The notes under the pieces: model-generated | Seen by the model: only the letters and a program-made list of their open reading frames with translations | Database searches by the model: none | Told to the model about the DNA's origin: nothing | Source of the DNA: Flavobacteriia bacterium | GTDB taxonomy: Bacteria; Bacteroidota; Bacteroidia; Flavobacteriales_D; Crocinitomicaceae | Length of the DNA stretch: 64,000 bases | Reading direction: 5' to 3' | Assembly: GCA_016183815.1 (NCBI GenBank) | Contig: JACPDW010000007.1 | Coordinates: 124,001 to 188,000, forward strand | Program-made: the position numbers and the translations under genes | Shown here: piece by piece, positions 55,244 through 64,000 of the stretch | Numbering within the stretch: position 1 is the stretch's first letter | How the letters are laid out: each line of letters begins with the position of its first letter

Positions 55244-58200
55244 ATGAAACACATATTTTTATCGTTAAGTTTAATTCTGCTGTGGAGTTTTAAACTATAT
55301 TGTCAAAATCCAGCTATTATTTTGGCTCCAAATTATTTATTAATTTCAGGAGGAAATACAATTCCCCTCCCCACACCAGAAGGTGGTTATGATGGCTCAA
55401 CGGCAACGAGGGCACAAAACATTCAATTAGATAAAGACAACAACCTTTTGTTTTTTATAATAGATAATACGATTTACAACAAAAATGGAAATATCATTGA
55501 TTTTTTACAAGTGCCATTATCTAGTCAGTTTTTTTTAGGATATGAAGAAATAGCCGTGTTTCCAAAGCCAGATGATTGTAATAAGTTTTACATCATTACA
55601 ACAGGAAAAAATAATGGTATTTACCATTCCGGATATTTTGAATTGGATTTTACAAACGCTGGTGAAGAAATGCTTACTCCAACTTTAAGCTATGGACAAC
55701 AATTTAAGGATATTTTACCCGAATTTGACCCAACAGAAGATTTTAATTTTAATGCAGGAAAACATGCAGGTACTTTAATGGCAGTTTCTAGAGAAAGAGA
55801 AGATAAATCACGCTTTATTTTTATTTCCAATGGTTACACAATTTTTAGATTTAAATCAACTATATCTGGTATAGTTTATGATAATTTTTACTATTCTCTT
55901 CCAGAAGCAAGCTTTAATCAATTGAGTTTGAGAGCTGAAATGGAATTAATTTCTTTATCTGATGGCACTTATCGTTTAGCTACTTCTTTTATAGGTGGAG
56001 ATATTCCTGGGGGATTAGGACTATATACCAGTTTATCAATTCTTGAGTTAAACATTAATGGTGATTTAATTGAAGATCACCTTTTAGGTTTCTCTTTTTC
56101 ATATACTCCTTATACAGAAATTAGAGGATTAGAATTTTCACCTGATGGTTCAAAATTATATCTAACTACAACAATTACAGATCATTGGAGTTTTGGTTTA
56201 AATTATGTAGATATGAACAATATTTCTGCAGGTATTATTGGCTTAGATTACCCCAACCATGAAGACTTTCAACATTCTCATATTGAAACAAATATGAATG
56301 GGAACCTGTATTTTGTTAACCAAAACAAAATGGCTTTATTGAGTAATCCTAACACTCCTTCCTCGTTAAATTGGAACAACAATTATTTGAATATTAACTA
56401 CAATTATACGGCTTATTTTGAAGATGAAAATCCAGAAATTGTATTTTCGGCTTTTATATTACAAGACCAAATAGATGGAATGGATTACAACAGTGCTATT
56501 AATTTTGGATATGATAAAACAACTTATACGGCTTTAGCATCGGCTACTTGGCAACCAAATACAGTATCAATTCCAAACAACAATCCTCTTACCACAACAA
56601 CTAATAACACCGTTTACATTGAAAACGAGTTAATCATTCCAGCGGGAAAAACAATAACAATAAAAAATATGATTCTAAAATTTCACCCTCAAGCTAAATT
56701 AACCATTGAAAAAAGTGAAGTTTCAGGCATTAATGGAGGGAAATTAATTTTAGACAATTCTACTCTTACTGTAGATACAAGATGCAAAGATGAAATGTGG
56801 CAAGGAGTAACCGTTAATGGAATGGGAAGCAATTATGTGCATAGCTTAACTCAAACCTTACATGCTACTTTAATCATGGAAAACAATTCAGTTATATCCA
56901 ATGCAAGAATTGGTGCTTATTCTTATTTTGGTGGTATTGTTAGAACGTTGAATTCCAAGTTTATTAATAATCAAGTTAGCTGTTTTCTTTTTGGATTTGT
57001 ACCACAACCTGAATATCCAAATTTATGTAGATTTGAAAAAACAGAATTTACTTGGAATAATGATATAAAGTTTGATCAAGAAAGTTCTACGCCAATGCAT
57101 ATAGCAATGTCATTCTTTTCAGGAGTGCAAATTATCAATAATAAATTTAAAAATGGTATAACTAACAATACCATACAGCATTTTAATAAAGGAATTGGGG
57201 TAAATTCTGTATCTTCATCTTTTAGTTTAAAATCTTCTTGTAATGACAATTCGGACAATAATTGCCCATTAAGTAAAAAAAATACTTTTGAAAATTTTGA
57301 TTTTGCAGTTCGTGTTGACAATCTTTTTTGGATACAAAGTACATTTATAGCGGACTTTTGTGATATTAAAAATTGCAATTGTGGAATATATGTAAATCTA
57401 TCAAAAAATGAACAAATTACAAGAAATTTTATAGCTGTAAGAGAAAAACCAATTGATAATCAAGATCTTTTAATCAATCAAACGTATGGCATTGTATTAC
57501 AAAATACAAGTGGTTTTACAGTTGAAGAAAATTTTATAACAAATTTCAATAATGCAAACATTGATAACGACAATACAAATACTTTTGGAATTGTAATTAG
57601 AAATTCAGGGGTAAATAACAATAGGATTTATAAAAATAGTTTTAAAAATCTTCGAGTAGGTACACAAGCGGAGGGTTTGAATGGAAATGTAAGCTACAAA
57701 ATTCCTACAAGACCAGAATTTAGTGGCTTGCAATGGTTATGTAATTTATTTGTAAATCAAATAACTTTATACGATATTGGAGTATATGAAGGAATTGTCC
57801 GAGAAGAACAAGGATCAATGTCAAACCCAACAGGCAATCGTTTTTCACTGAATCAATTAAGTGAACCTTCTGAACACGACATAAGACTAAATCATGCCAC
57901 AGATATTGATGAGTATCCAGACATGAAGTATTATCATTATAATTCATTTAATCACATTCCTAATAGTTATACTTCTAATTCGTATGATTATGTAGAACCT
58001 ACTAATAGTTTGTTAACTTATTCTCAAAGTAATTGTCCAAGTAATTTCAATATTCAAGGCCCTAGTCCTCATGGAAAAAGTACAACATTGGGTGTTTTAA
58101 TACAAGATTTAATGCAAACATGGATAAATGGAGATTCAGAAACACTAGTGAATTTTATTCATACTCAACAAGACAAAGGAATAATTAAAGAAGAATTATT

Positions 58201-59143
58201 AAAATATTCTCCCTATTTATCTGAAAGAATCATTCATGCTTATTTAGATAAAAATCCAAATAACAATGATGCTAAAGATGTTTTGATTGCAAATTCTGCT
58301 TTAACGAATAGTGTTAAAGAACGTATAAATGGAATGACTATTCCTAATGGAATGAAAAAACTTATTTCTGATGCTCAAGTTGGGGTTTCACCAAGGGAAA
58401 TGTTGTGGTCTGAAATATCTATGTTACAATCTGAAAAAGAATACTTTCAAAACAAATATTTTAATGAACTTGAGTTAAATCCAAATTTTGAAGATTCACT
58501 TACTAATGAATTAGAAAATTTAGAAGATCTTAGTAGTAAAAAAGTATTATTAGATTTCTATATCCTTAAAGAAAATACTCAAAAAATTAATCAATTAGAA
58601 AGTTTTTTGATAGAAAATGGAGTGTCTCAAGAATACATTCAATTAGCACATTTAAGAAAAAACCTTAAAAACTATTCAAGCGTTAAAGAAGCTTTTGAAC
58701 AAGATACAACATTAGAAGTTACATTAACTAATTTTTCAACATTTGAAAATGATATTGAAACAAGTAGTATTGCAAAAAATATTTTGAAAATGAAAAATAA
58801 TAATTTTTACATTGAACCTTTTACCCCAATCGAAATTTTTAGAGGTGGAAATTATAATAAACAAAAAGAAAATGTAAAAATTCAATACAATTCAAACTGT
58901 TCTCAAATCTATCCCAACCCGAGTACAGGAAGTTTTATTGTGGATTTAGTCAATGAACCTTTAGGTTCACTAGAAATTGAAATTTTAGATCTTTCTGGAA
59001 AATTGGTTTATTCACGTTCATTTGAAAACTCTAATAGTCAAAGCATTCAGCTTAATGGAATTGCAAATGGAATGTATTTAGTAAACATCAAACACAACGA
59101 ATCCATTTTTGAAACACAAAAATTAGAGATAAGAAATAAATAA
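55244..59143 (+). CDS. Large secreted beta-helix protein with T9SS type A sorting domain
   Basis: A 1299-residue exported protein (signal MKHIFLSLSLILLWSFKLYC). The N-terminal 400 residues have propeller-like turns (LRGLEFSPDGSKLYLTTT-type; here IRGLEFSPDGSKLYLT). From about 455 a right-handed parallel beta-helix is likely, with repeated short strands and Asn turns (ITIKNMILKFHP, LDNSTLTV, NNRIYKNSFKNLRVG). A helical section follows (about 960-1180), then the T9SS type A domain: IYPNPSTGSFIVDL, LSGKLVYSRSF, IANGMYLVNI. Probably a surface protein; ligand and activity are unknown. Divergent from the XRE operon, followed by a good terminator. Confidence 0.86.
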   Translation: MKHIFLSLSLILLWSFKLYCQNPAIILAPNYLLISGGNTIPLPTPEGGYDGSTATRAQNIQLDKDNNLLFFIIDNTIYNKNGNIIDFLQVPLSSQFFLGYEEIAVFPKPDDCNKFYIITTGKNNGIYHSGYFELDFTNAGEEMLTPTLSYGQQFKDILPEFDPTEDFNFNAGKHAGTLMAVSREREDKSRFIFISNGYTIFRFKSTISGIVYDNFYYSLPEASFNQLSLRAEMELISLSDGTYRLATSFIGGDIPGGLGLYTSLSILELNINGDLIEDHLLGFSFSYTPYTEIRGLEFSPDGSKLYLTTTITDHWSFGLNYVDMNNISAGIIGLDYPNHEDFQHSHIETNMNGNLYFVNQNKMALLSNPNTPSSLNWNNNYLNINYNYTAYFEDENPEIVFSAFILQDQIDGMDYNSAINFGYDKTTYTALASATWQPNTVSIPNNNPLTTTTNNTVYIENELIIPAGKTITIKNMILKFHPQAKLTIEKSEVSGINGGKLILDNSTLTVDTRCKDEMWQGVTVNGMGSNYVHSLTQTLHATLIMENNSVISNARIGAYSYFGGIVRTLNSKFINNQVSCFLFGFVPQPEYPNLCRFEKTEFTWNNDIKFDQESSTPMHIAMSFFSGVQIINNKFKNGITNNTIQHFNKGIGVNSVSSSFSLKSSCNDNSDNNCPLSKKNTFENFDFAVRVDNLFWIQSTFIADFCDIKNCNCGIYVNLSKNEQITRNFIAVREKPIDNQDLLINQTYGIVLQNTSGFTVEENFITNFNNANIDNDNTNTFGIVIRNSGVNNNRIYKNSFKNLRVGTQAEGLNGNVSYKIPTRPEFSGLQWLCNLFVNQITLYDIGVYEGIVREEQGSMSNPTGNRFSLNQLSEPSEHDIRLNHATDIDEYPDMKYYHYNSFNHIPNSYTSNSYDYVEPTNSLLTYSQSNCPSNFNIQGPSPHGKSTTLGVLIQDLMQTWINGDSETLVNFIHTQQDKGIIKEELLKYSPYLSERIIHAYLDKNPNNNDAKDVLIANSALTNSVKERINGMTIPNGMKKLISDAQVGVSPREMLWSEISMLQSEKEYFQNKYFNELELNPNFEDSLTNELENLEDLSSKKVLLDFYILKENTQKINQLESFLIENGVSQEYIQLAHLRKNLKNYSSVKEAFEQDTTLEVTLTNFSTFENDIETSSIAKNILKMKNNNFYIEPFTPIEIFRGGNYNKQKENVKIQYNSNCSQIYPNPSTGSFIVDLVNEPLGSLEIEILDLSGKLVYSRSFENSNSQSIQLNGIANGMYLVNIKHNESIFETQKLEIRNK

Positions 59144-59168
59144 ACTTATATCTGAAAACCAATCTAAG

Positions 59169-59197
59169 ACCCGAAGAAAGAAAACTTCGGGTTTTAA
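59169..59197 (+). terminator. Rho-independent terminator after the T9SS type A gene
   Basis: ACCCGAAG (59169-59176) and CTTCGGGT (59185-59192) form an 8-bp stem with an 8-base loop, followed by TTTAATTTTT. It lies 26 bp after the stop codon. Confidence 0.82.
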
Positions 59198-59254
59198 TTT
59201 TTAACCTTAGCTGATTTTTTCCCTGATTTCTTTCAAATAAATACAAAATGCGAC

Positions 59255-59262
59255 TATCTTTG
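59255..59262 (+). promoter_or_regulatory. Bacteroidota -7 element for gltX-folB
   Basis: TATCTTTG (TAnnTTTG), 16 bases before the gltX ATG. A TTTC at 59231-59234, 20 bases upstream, is a near match to the -33 box. The preceding terminator isolates this transcription unit. Confidence 0.62.
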
Positions 59263-59278
59263 CAATAAAATTAAATTT

Positions 59279-60805
59279 ATGTCAACAGTACGTGTGCGTT
59301 TTGCACCATCGCCAACTGGTCCATTACATATAGGTGGGGTGAGAACAGCTTTATATAACTATTTATTTGCAAAAAAAAATAAAGGTGTTTTCATTATTCG
59401 AATAGAAGATACGGATCAAACACGTTTTGTTGAAGGTACTCAAAACTATATTTTAGATGCATTAAAATGGTGTGGTATCCGTCCTGATGAAGGTCCAAAT
59501 GTAGGTGGAAACTATGGTCCTTATGTACAATCTGAAAGAAAAGATCTTTATCGTCAATATGTTGAACAATTAGTAAAAGAAGAAAAAGCGTATTATGCTT
59601 TCGATACAGAAGATGAATTAAACGATGTAAGAGAGAAAGCCAAACAAATGGGAATGCCTAACTGGCAATACAATAGTGTTACCAGAACTACCTTAAAAAA
59701 TTCTTTAAGTCTTTCTCAAGACGATGTACAAAAAAAATTGTCATTGGGAGAACCTTATGTAATAAGAATAAAAATTCCTAGAAACAAAGAAATTCGCTTT
59801 GAAGACAAAATAAGAGGATGGGTTGTTGTAAATAGCAATAATATAGATGATAAAGTGTTGTTTAAAAGTGATGGAATGCCAACCTATCATTTAGCCAATA
59901 TTGTTGACGACCATTTAATGGAAATCACTCACGTTATAAGAGGAGAAGAATGGTTACCTTCAGCACCTTTGCATGTATTATTGTATGAAGCTTTTGGTTG
60001 GGACAGACCAGAATTTGCTCATTTACCTTTGTTATTAAGACCTGATGGAAATGGAAAATTATCTAAAAGAGATGGAGATCGCTTAGGTTTCCCGGTGTTC
60101 CCATGTAATTGGCATACAAAGGAAGGGGAATTGTATTCAGGGTATAGAGAAAATGGATATTTTCCTGAAGCATTTATCAATATGTTAGCGTTTTTAGGTT
60201 GGAATCCAGGCACAAAACAAGAGTTGTTTTCTTTGGAAGAATTGGTTGATTCCTTTTCTTTAGAGAGAGTTGGAAAAGCGGGAGCAAAATTCGATGCAGA
60301 TAAAACAAAATGGTTTCAACAACAATATTTAAGAAAAAAAACGAATGAGGAGTTGGCAGACCTTTTATCGCAATATTTAAATGAAAATATCGAAAAAAGT
60401 AAATTAATCTCCATTTGTTCTCTTATTAAAGAACGAGCAACTTTTGTAAAAGATATTTTAACAGAAGGTGATTATTTGTTAAAAAACCCTGTTGTTTTTG
60501 ATGAACAAGTTATTCAAAAAAAATGGACAGAACAAAGTTCCGTTTTATTGAACGAATGGAAAGACAAACTAAATTCTATCAATGAATTTAATTCAAATGA
60601 AATCGAGAAAAATTTTAAATCCTTTCTAGAAGAAAAACAATTGTCTATCGGTCAATTTTTACCTTTGTTTAGATTATTAATTACTGGAAAACCTTCTGGT
60701 CCAAGTATGTTTGAGATTTGTACTTTTTTAGGACAAATAGAATGTATAGAAAGAATGGAAAACAATATGAAAACCATTACAACTCTTTTCGCAAATATAA
60801 ATTAA
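59279..60805 (+). CDS. gltX: Glutamyl-tRNA synthetase
   Basis: A 508-residue class I synthetase. The HIGH-type motif reads PSPTGPLHIGGVRTALYNYL and the KMSKS-type motif GKLSKRDGDRLGFP. EDTDQTRF and IRGEEWLPSAPLHVLLY are family blocks. Because gatA is also in this genome, this enzyme is probably non-discriminating and also charges tRNA(Gln), though that is inference. folB follows 10 bp later in the same direction. Confidence 0.96.
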   Translation: MSTVRVRFAPSPTGPLHIGGVRTALYNYLFAKKNKGVFIIRIEDTDQTRFVEGTQNYILDALKWCGIRPDEGPNVGGNYGPYVQSERKDLYRQYVEQLVKEEKAYYAFDTEDELNDVREKAKQMGMPNWQYNSVTRTTLKNSLSLSQDDVQKKLSLGEPYVIRIKIPRNKEIRFEDKIRGWVVVNSNNIDDKVLFKSDGMPTYHLANIVDDHLMEITHVIRGEEWLPSAPLHVLLYEAFGWDRPEFAHLPLLLRPDGNGKLSKRDGDRLGFPVFPCNWHTKEGELYSGYRENGYFPEAFINMLAFLGWNPGTKQELFSLEELVDSFSLERVGKAGAKFDADKTKWFQQQYLRKKTNEELADLLSQYLNENIEKSKLISICSLIKERATFVKDILTEGDYLLKNPVVFDEQVIQKKWTEQSSVLLNEWKDKLNSINEFNSNEIEKNFKSFLEEKQLSIGQFLPLFRLLITGKPSGPSMFEICTFLGQIECIERMENNMKTITTLFANIN

Positions 60806-60815
60806 TTTTTACGAT

Positions 60816-61175
60816 TTGAAAAACATTATTTCAGTAAATAAAATTAAGCTTTTTGCATTTCATGGTTGTATGACAGAAGAGCGAAATATTGGTGGACATT
60901 ACGAAGTCAATGTTAAACTAACGTGTGATTTTATAAAGGCGGCAAAAAATGATGATTTAAATGAAACGATAGATTATGTCGTAGTAAATAAGATTGTAAA
61001 AGAAGAGATGAGTATTCCTTCAAAACTTATCGAACATGTGGCTTTTCGAATAATTACACGCTTTAAAAATGAACTTAAAACAATAGAAAGCGTTTTTATT
61101 GAAATTGTAAAAATTTGTCCTCCAATACAAGGAGATGTAGAGAGTGTTTCTGTAGTAATAGAGGAAAAATTTTGA
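60816..61175 (+). CDS. folB: Dihydroneopterin aldolase
   Basis: A 119-residue folate-pathway enzyme converting dihydroneopterin to 6-hydroxymethyl-dihydropterin. Visible blocks are KLFAFHGCMTEERNIGGHYEV near 11, LNETIDYVVV near 49 and LIEHVAFRI near 75, with the catalytic lysine likely in KICPPI. The start is TTG at 60816 (TTG AAA AAC ATT); no suitable ATG lies nearby. The tRNA-Cys promoter overlaps its 3' end. Confidence 0.92.
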   Translation: MKNIISVNKIKLFAFHGCMTEERNIGGHYEVNVKLTCDFIKAAKNDDLNETIDYVVVNKIVKEEMSIPSKLIEHVAFRIITRFKNELKTIESVFIEIVKICPPIQGDVESVSVVIEEKF

Positions 61176-61201
61176 TTTTTAAAAAAATTTAATTATTTTT
61201 G
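61171..61201 (+). promoter_or_regulatory. Promoter of tRNA-Cys
   Basis: TTTG at 61171-61174 followed after exactly 19 bases by TATTTTTG at 61194-61201, the best match to TTTG-N19-TAnnTTTG in the window. It lies 11 bases before the tRNA and overlaps the folB stop codon. Confidence 0.78.
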
Positions 61202-61212
61202 TGCCTGCAAAT

Positions 61213-61284
61213 GGTTTCGTGGCCGAGAGGCTTAGGCAACGGTCTGCAAAACCGTCTACAGCGGTTCGAATCCGCTCGAAACCT
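61213..61284 (+). tRNA. tRNA-Cys (anticodon GCA)
   Basis: All four arms can be drawn: acceptor GGTTTCG/CGAAACC, D-stem GCC/GGC, anticodon stem ACGGT/ACCGT around CTGCAAA, and T-arm AGCGG-TTCGAAT-CCGCT. The anticodon GCA and discriminator base T73 identify cysteine. The 3' CCA is not encoded. Length 72 bases, with the short variable loop CTAC. Confidence 0.97.
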
Positions 61285-61286
61285 CA

Positions 61287-61322
61287 AAAAACACCTTTCT
61301 AACAGATTGGTGTTTTTTTTTG
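61287..61322 (+). terminator. Rho-independent terminator after tRNA-Cys
   Basis: AAAACACC (61287-61294) pairs with GGTGTTTT (61309-61316) around a 14-base loop, followed by further Ts. It also lies just beyond the convergent anti-sigma-like gene. Confidence 0.75.
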
Positions 61323-61341
61323 CAAAAATTTATGTGTGTTT

Positions 61342-62184
61342 TTAATAAACTATTTGTAGATAACTACTTTTTGAAATTGAATCACCGTTTTCATCTTTGG
61401 CAGTGAAAAAGTATAAGTATCTTCCTGCTGCGACTTTTGTGTTGTCTAACATAAGTCCATCCCATTTGAAGTCCGCTTGACTACTTTTATAAATCACTTG
61501 ATTCTGACTGTTTAAAATAGTAATTGAAAAGTCTGAAACTTTTGTTTTCCAATCAAATTCAAAATAGTCGTTATTTCCGTCATTATTTGGTGAAAATATA
61601 TTTGGAAAATGAGTTAAATTCTCGTTTTTTTGTTGGTGATCATTTTGAGGAACAATTTTATTTGTGTTTTCTTGTTTGATAAGGGATTTATTCTCTTGGA
61701 TAGGAATTGAACTAGTTATTTCTTTGTTTTTTTCAGTAGTTGAAATATATTCATAATTACTGTTTTCTTGAAGAATTACTTTTTGATCTTCTATAAAATT
61801 ATCTTTGGACAATTGGATTTTTTCAACATTTGGATTTTCTTTTTCCTTGTTTTCTAATGATTTTATTTCCAAATATTTTATTTCCTCTTTTTTAGTTTGT
61901 ACAATATTTGATTTAATTTCATTGGATTTAAGCAATTCATTTTTTACTAAAAAAGCTTTTTGTTCTTTTTTATTAAAATAGTTGTAAGTAAAAATTGAAG
62001 TTGTTACAATTGCTATGGATGAACTTGTAAAGATAATCCACTTGCTATTAGAAAGAATCCAGTTTTTAAACCAAAAAGTTTTTGTAATAGACGCAGAAAT
62101 TGATTGAAACAAAAGAGGATCAACAGGAACTTCCTGTTTTTTCATTTGTTCAATTAAATCGTCTAAAAAATCCTTTTCTTTCAT
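61342..62184 (-). CDS. Membrane anti-sigma-like protein fused to a gliding-motility/T9SS C-terminal domain
   Basis: A 280-residue single-pass protein. Residues 1-48 (KDFLDDLIEQMKKQEVPVDP) resemble the cytoplasmic N-terminus of Bacteroidota ECF anti-sigma factors. One transmembrane helix lies at about 48-69 (WIIFTSSSIAIVTTSIFTYN). A Lys/Glu/Asn-rich periplasmic linker runs to about 190. The last 85 residues are a CHU_C-type domain (HFPNIFSPNNDGNNDYFEFD, LNSQNQVIY, FKWDGLMLDNTKVAAGRYLY). It starts 14 bp after the sigma gene stop. The fusion suggests that periplasmic sensing, perhaps of type IX export or envelope state, controls the sigma factor. Confidence 0.78.
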   Translation of the reverse strand: MKEKDFLDDLIEQMKKQEVPVDPLLFQSISASITKTFWFKNWILSNSKWIIFTSSSIAIVTTSIFTYNYFNKKEQKAFLVKNELLKSNEIKSNIVQTKKEEIKYLEIKSLENKEKENPNVEKIQLSKDNFIEDQKVILQENSNYEYISTTEKNKEITSSIPIQENKSLIKQENTNKIVPQNDHQQKNENLTHFPNIFSPNNDGNNDYFEFDWKTKVSDFSITILNSQNQVIYKSSQADFKWDGLMLDNTKVAAGRYLYFFTAKDENGDSISKSSYLQIVY

Positions 62185-62198
62185 TTTATATTAATTAA

Positions 62199-62765
62199 TC
62201 AAATCTTTAACGATTCCCATAATTCTATTTTCTTTTTTAAATAAGCTCTAGCCCTAAAAAATTGCGATTTTGATGTTTCTTCACTTATTGAAAGTTTTTC
62301 AGCTATTTCTTTATGAGAATACCCTTCGATTGCAAATAAATTAAAAATCAATTGGTATCCTTTTGGCATGGAATGAATCATTTTCAACAAAACATCAGCG
62401 TTAATTTTTTCAATTACTGTTTCTTCTTTTGAAAAAACATGAAAAGAATCATTTAGTTCCAAATTAAACAAATCGCTTTTGTTTTTTCTTAAAAAATCCA
62501 AGGCAGTATTCACAACAATTTTTCTTATCCATGCTTCAAAAACGCTATCAATATTAAAATCTTTCAAATGAGAAAAAATTTTAATGAACGAGTCTTGTAA
62601 TACATCTTCCGCATTGTCTTTGTCCTTACAATATCTAAGACAAACGAACATCATTTTAGGGGCAAACTTGTCAAACAACTTTTTTTGAGCTAAGGAATTT
62701 CCTTTGATACTTTCTTCTATCAAAGTTTTATCGTCCATATTTGCTCTATTGTTAATAAGACTCAT
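62199..62765 (-). CDS. ECF-family RNA polymerase sigma factor
   Basis: A 188-residue sigma-70 family protein. Region 2 covers about 30-95 (KMMFVCLRYCKDKDNAEDVLQDSFIKIF, FEAWIRKIVVNTALDFLRKN). Region 4 covers about 128-185 (MPKGYQLIFNLFAIEGYSHKEIAEKLSISEETSKSQFFRARAYLKKK). Region 3 is missing, as in ECF types. It directs transcription of its own regulon; targets are not evident. A MDDKTLIEE start at residue 10 is a possible alternative. It precedes the membrane anti-sigma-like gene by 14 bp and diverges from the TlpA-like gene. Confidence 0.93.
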   Translation of the reverse strand: MSLINNRANMDDKTLIEESIKGNSLAQKKLFDKFAPKMMFVCLRYCKDKDNAEDVLQDSFIKIFSHLKDFNIDSVFEAWIRKIVVNTALDFLRKNKSDLFNLELNDSFHVFSKEETVIEKINADVLLKMIHSMPKGYQLIFNLFAIEGYSHKEIAEKLSISEETSKSQFFRARAYLKKKIELWESLKI

Positions 62766-62822
62766 TTTTTGTTAAAAAAGTTGCATTTAAAAATAAAAAA
62801 TTAATTTAGCTAAAAATTTTTG

Positions 62823-64000
62823 ATGCGAATTTTATTTTTTTTTCTATGTTTTTTTCTGTTTATAAGTTCTAACTCTTCTGCTCAAAAATTGCCCAAAGTT
62901 AAAAAAGGAAAATGGAATGCACACTTACAACTTACAGAAAGTGTACTTTTACCAGTTCGATTAGAAATAAATCAGAATAAATCCGAGGTTCAATTTTTTA
63001 TACATAATGCAAACGAAAAAATCATTTTAAACCAAAACACTTCTTTGGAAAACAATGATAGTCTTCAATTTGAATTTCCAAATTTTTCATCCTATTTAAA
63101 AGTCAAAATCAATTCTTCTAAAAATCTTTCTGGTTATTGGTATAATTTAAATAAAAACAATAATTATCGAATTCCCTTTTATGCAAGTTATAGCTCTGTT
63201 GATACAATTTGTAATTACAAAGATACATTAGCAATTAGTGGAAAATGGAAAACGCTTTTTAGTCCGAATACTAAAAATGAAGAAAAGGCTGTTGGGCTCT
63301 TTTCAAACGAAAAAAACAATAAAATAATAGGTACATTTTTAACTGAAACGGGTGATTATCGTTTTTTAGAAGGTAAAAATTGTCAATCTTCTTTTTATTT
63401 AAGTTGTTTTGATGGTTCACACGCTTTTCTTTTTACTGGACAAGTTAAAAACGATGAAATCAGTGGTGTTTTTTATTCTGGAATTCATTATCAATGTAAT
63501 TGGAAAGCAAGTAAAAATATGTCTTTTGAACTGAGAAATCCAGATTCAATCACCTATATAAAAAAAAGCTTACCTTTTCAATTTGAACTAAAAGATTTAA
63601 TGGGTCAACCATTTAGTTTTCCAAATGAAAATACACAAAACAAAGTAAACATTATACAAATTATGGGAACCTGGTGTCCGAATTGTGTAGATGAGAGTAA
63701 ATTTTTTAAAGAATTACAGGAAAAATATAAAAATAAAGGATTACAAATCATCTCTGTGGCTTATGAAACACCAGAAAATTTTGAAAAACAAGTGTCTATG
63801 GTACAAAAAATGAAAGAAAAATTAAAATTAGATTTTATTTTTTTAATCGGTGGGCAGGCAAATAAAAATGTTGCTTCTGAGCAATTTTCCATGTTAAATA
63901 CTATATGTTCATTTCCAACAAGTATAATTGTTAACAAAAAAGGGGAGGTTGTAAAAATTCACACAGGTTTTAATGGTCCAGGTACAGGAGATATTTATCT
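62823..64000 (+). CDS. TlpA-like thioredoxin-fold protein (3' part beyond window)
   Basis: ATG at 62823 starts a lipoprotein-less signal peptide (MRILFFFLCFFLFISSNSSA), followed by a beta-rich N-terminal domain of about 240 residues. The thioredoxin domain has the redox pair Cys285 and Cys288 in TWCPNCVDES, then VNKKGEVVKIHTGF. The frame runs open to the right edge (393 residues so far). TlpA/ResA-like proteins reduce or oxidise disulfides in the periplasm. The frame is divergent from the ECF sigma gene with 57 bp between start codons. Confidence 0.85.
   Translation, partial: MRILFFFLCFFLFISSNSSAQKLPKVKKGKWNAHLQLTESVLLPVRLEINQNKSEVQFFIHNANEKIILNQNTSLENNDSLQFEFPNFSSYLKVKINSSKNLSGYWYNLNKNNNYRIPFYASYSSVDTICNYKDTLAISGKWKTLFSPNTKNEEKAVGLFSNEKNNKIIGTFLTETGDYRFLEGKNCQSSFYLSCFDGSHAFLFTGQVKNDEISGVFYSGIHYQCNWKASKNMSFELRNPDSITYIKKSLPFQFELKDLMGQPFSFPNENTQNKVNIIQIMGTWCPNCVDESKFFKELQEKYKNKGLQIISVAYETPENFEKQVSMVQKMKEKLKLDFIFLIGGQANKNVASEQFSMLNTICSFPTSIIVNKKGEVVKIHTGFNGPGTGDIY

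Overview
The window reads as chromosome from a free-living member of the Bacteroidota, most likely a flavobacterium-like lineage. The grounds are very low G+C (about 30% by eye), promoters of the TAnnTTTG type instead of TATAAT, almost no Shine-Dalgarno sequences, type IX secretion (T9SS) sorting domains, a gliding-motility-type C-terminal domain, DUF4175 and DUF983 proteins, and a fused alpha/beta E1 dehydrogenase. I place it no more precisely than that. Two parS-like 16-mers flank mnmG (46578 and 48472), so the window may lie in the origin-proximal part of the chromosome.

Layout. 1-4.1 kb: leftward run tatA, gatA, an MltD-like transglycosylase and a glycosyltransferase cut by the window edge. 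4.5-11.2 kb: fused E1 dehydrogenase, then leftward genes for an RsmI-like methyltransferase, low-molecular-weight phosphatase, prmC, ribosomal protein bL25 and prs, then an SDR enzyme. 11.2-20.1 kb: a tight leftward run of a 1404-residue propeller/membrane/PAS/SpoIIE-like sensor, a LiaF-like membrane protein, purE and a large SF1 helicase. 20.3-24.7 kb: gcvP, obgE and a PAP2 phosphatase. 24.8-30.2 kb: accessory block with a seven-repeat RCC1 T9SS protein, an AAA/DUF4143 ATPase and a two-gene pair in which one protein looks HEPN-like. 30.4-39.1 kb: nrdBA, a comF-like gene, a secreted BNR propeller protein and the DUF983-thioredoxin-UspA operon.

39.1-42.8 kb is the clearest accessory island. 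It has three unrecognised genes, higher G+C by eye, long non-coding gaps and several imperfect palindromes that end in GTTAGC/GCTAAC cores, resembling integron attC sites. No integrase lies in the window. 42.8-45.6 kb: histidine kinase plus type II NADH dehydrogenase, followed by ten copies of a heptamer. 45.7-52.7 kb: leftward cluster DUF4175, RsbW-like ATPase, ybeY, mnmG and a methyltransferase. 52.8-59.1 kb: a T9SS type B-like protein behind an XRE regulator, divergent from a 1299-residue T9SS type A protein. 59.2-61.3 kb: gltX, folB and tRNA-Cys. 61.3-64 kb: an ECF sigma factor with a membrane protein joining an anti-sigma-like N-terminus to a gliding-motility C-terminal domain, and a TlpA-like thioredoxin cut by the right edge.

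Most of the window is core housekeeping. The features that deserve attention are the attC-like island with its 340-residue membrane protein and 86-residue repeat protein, the SpoIIE-like sensor whose catalytic aspartates are mostly gone, the anti-sigma/T9SS-domain fusion, the HEPN-like pair and the parS pair. Translation starts were moved to downstream ATG codons for E1 dehydrogenase, prmC, prs, the BNR protein, DUF983, the 303-frame island gene, ybeY, the type B protein and the XRE regulator, because the longest reading frames begin at TTG or GTG codons inside promoters, terminators or neighbouring genes.
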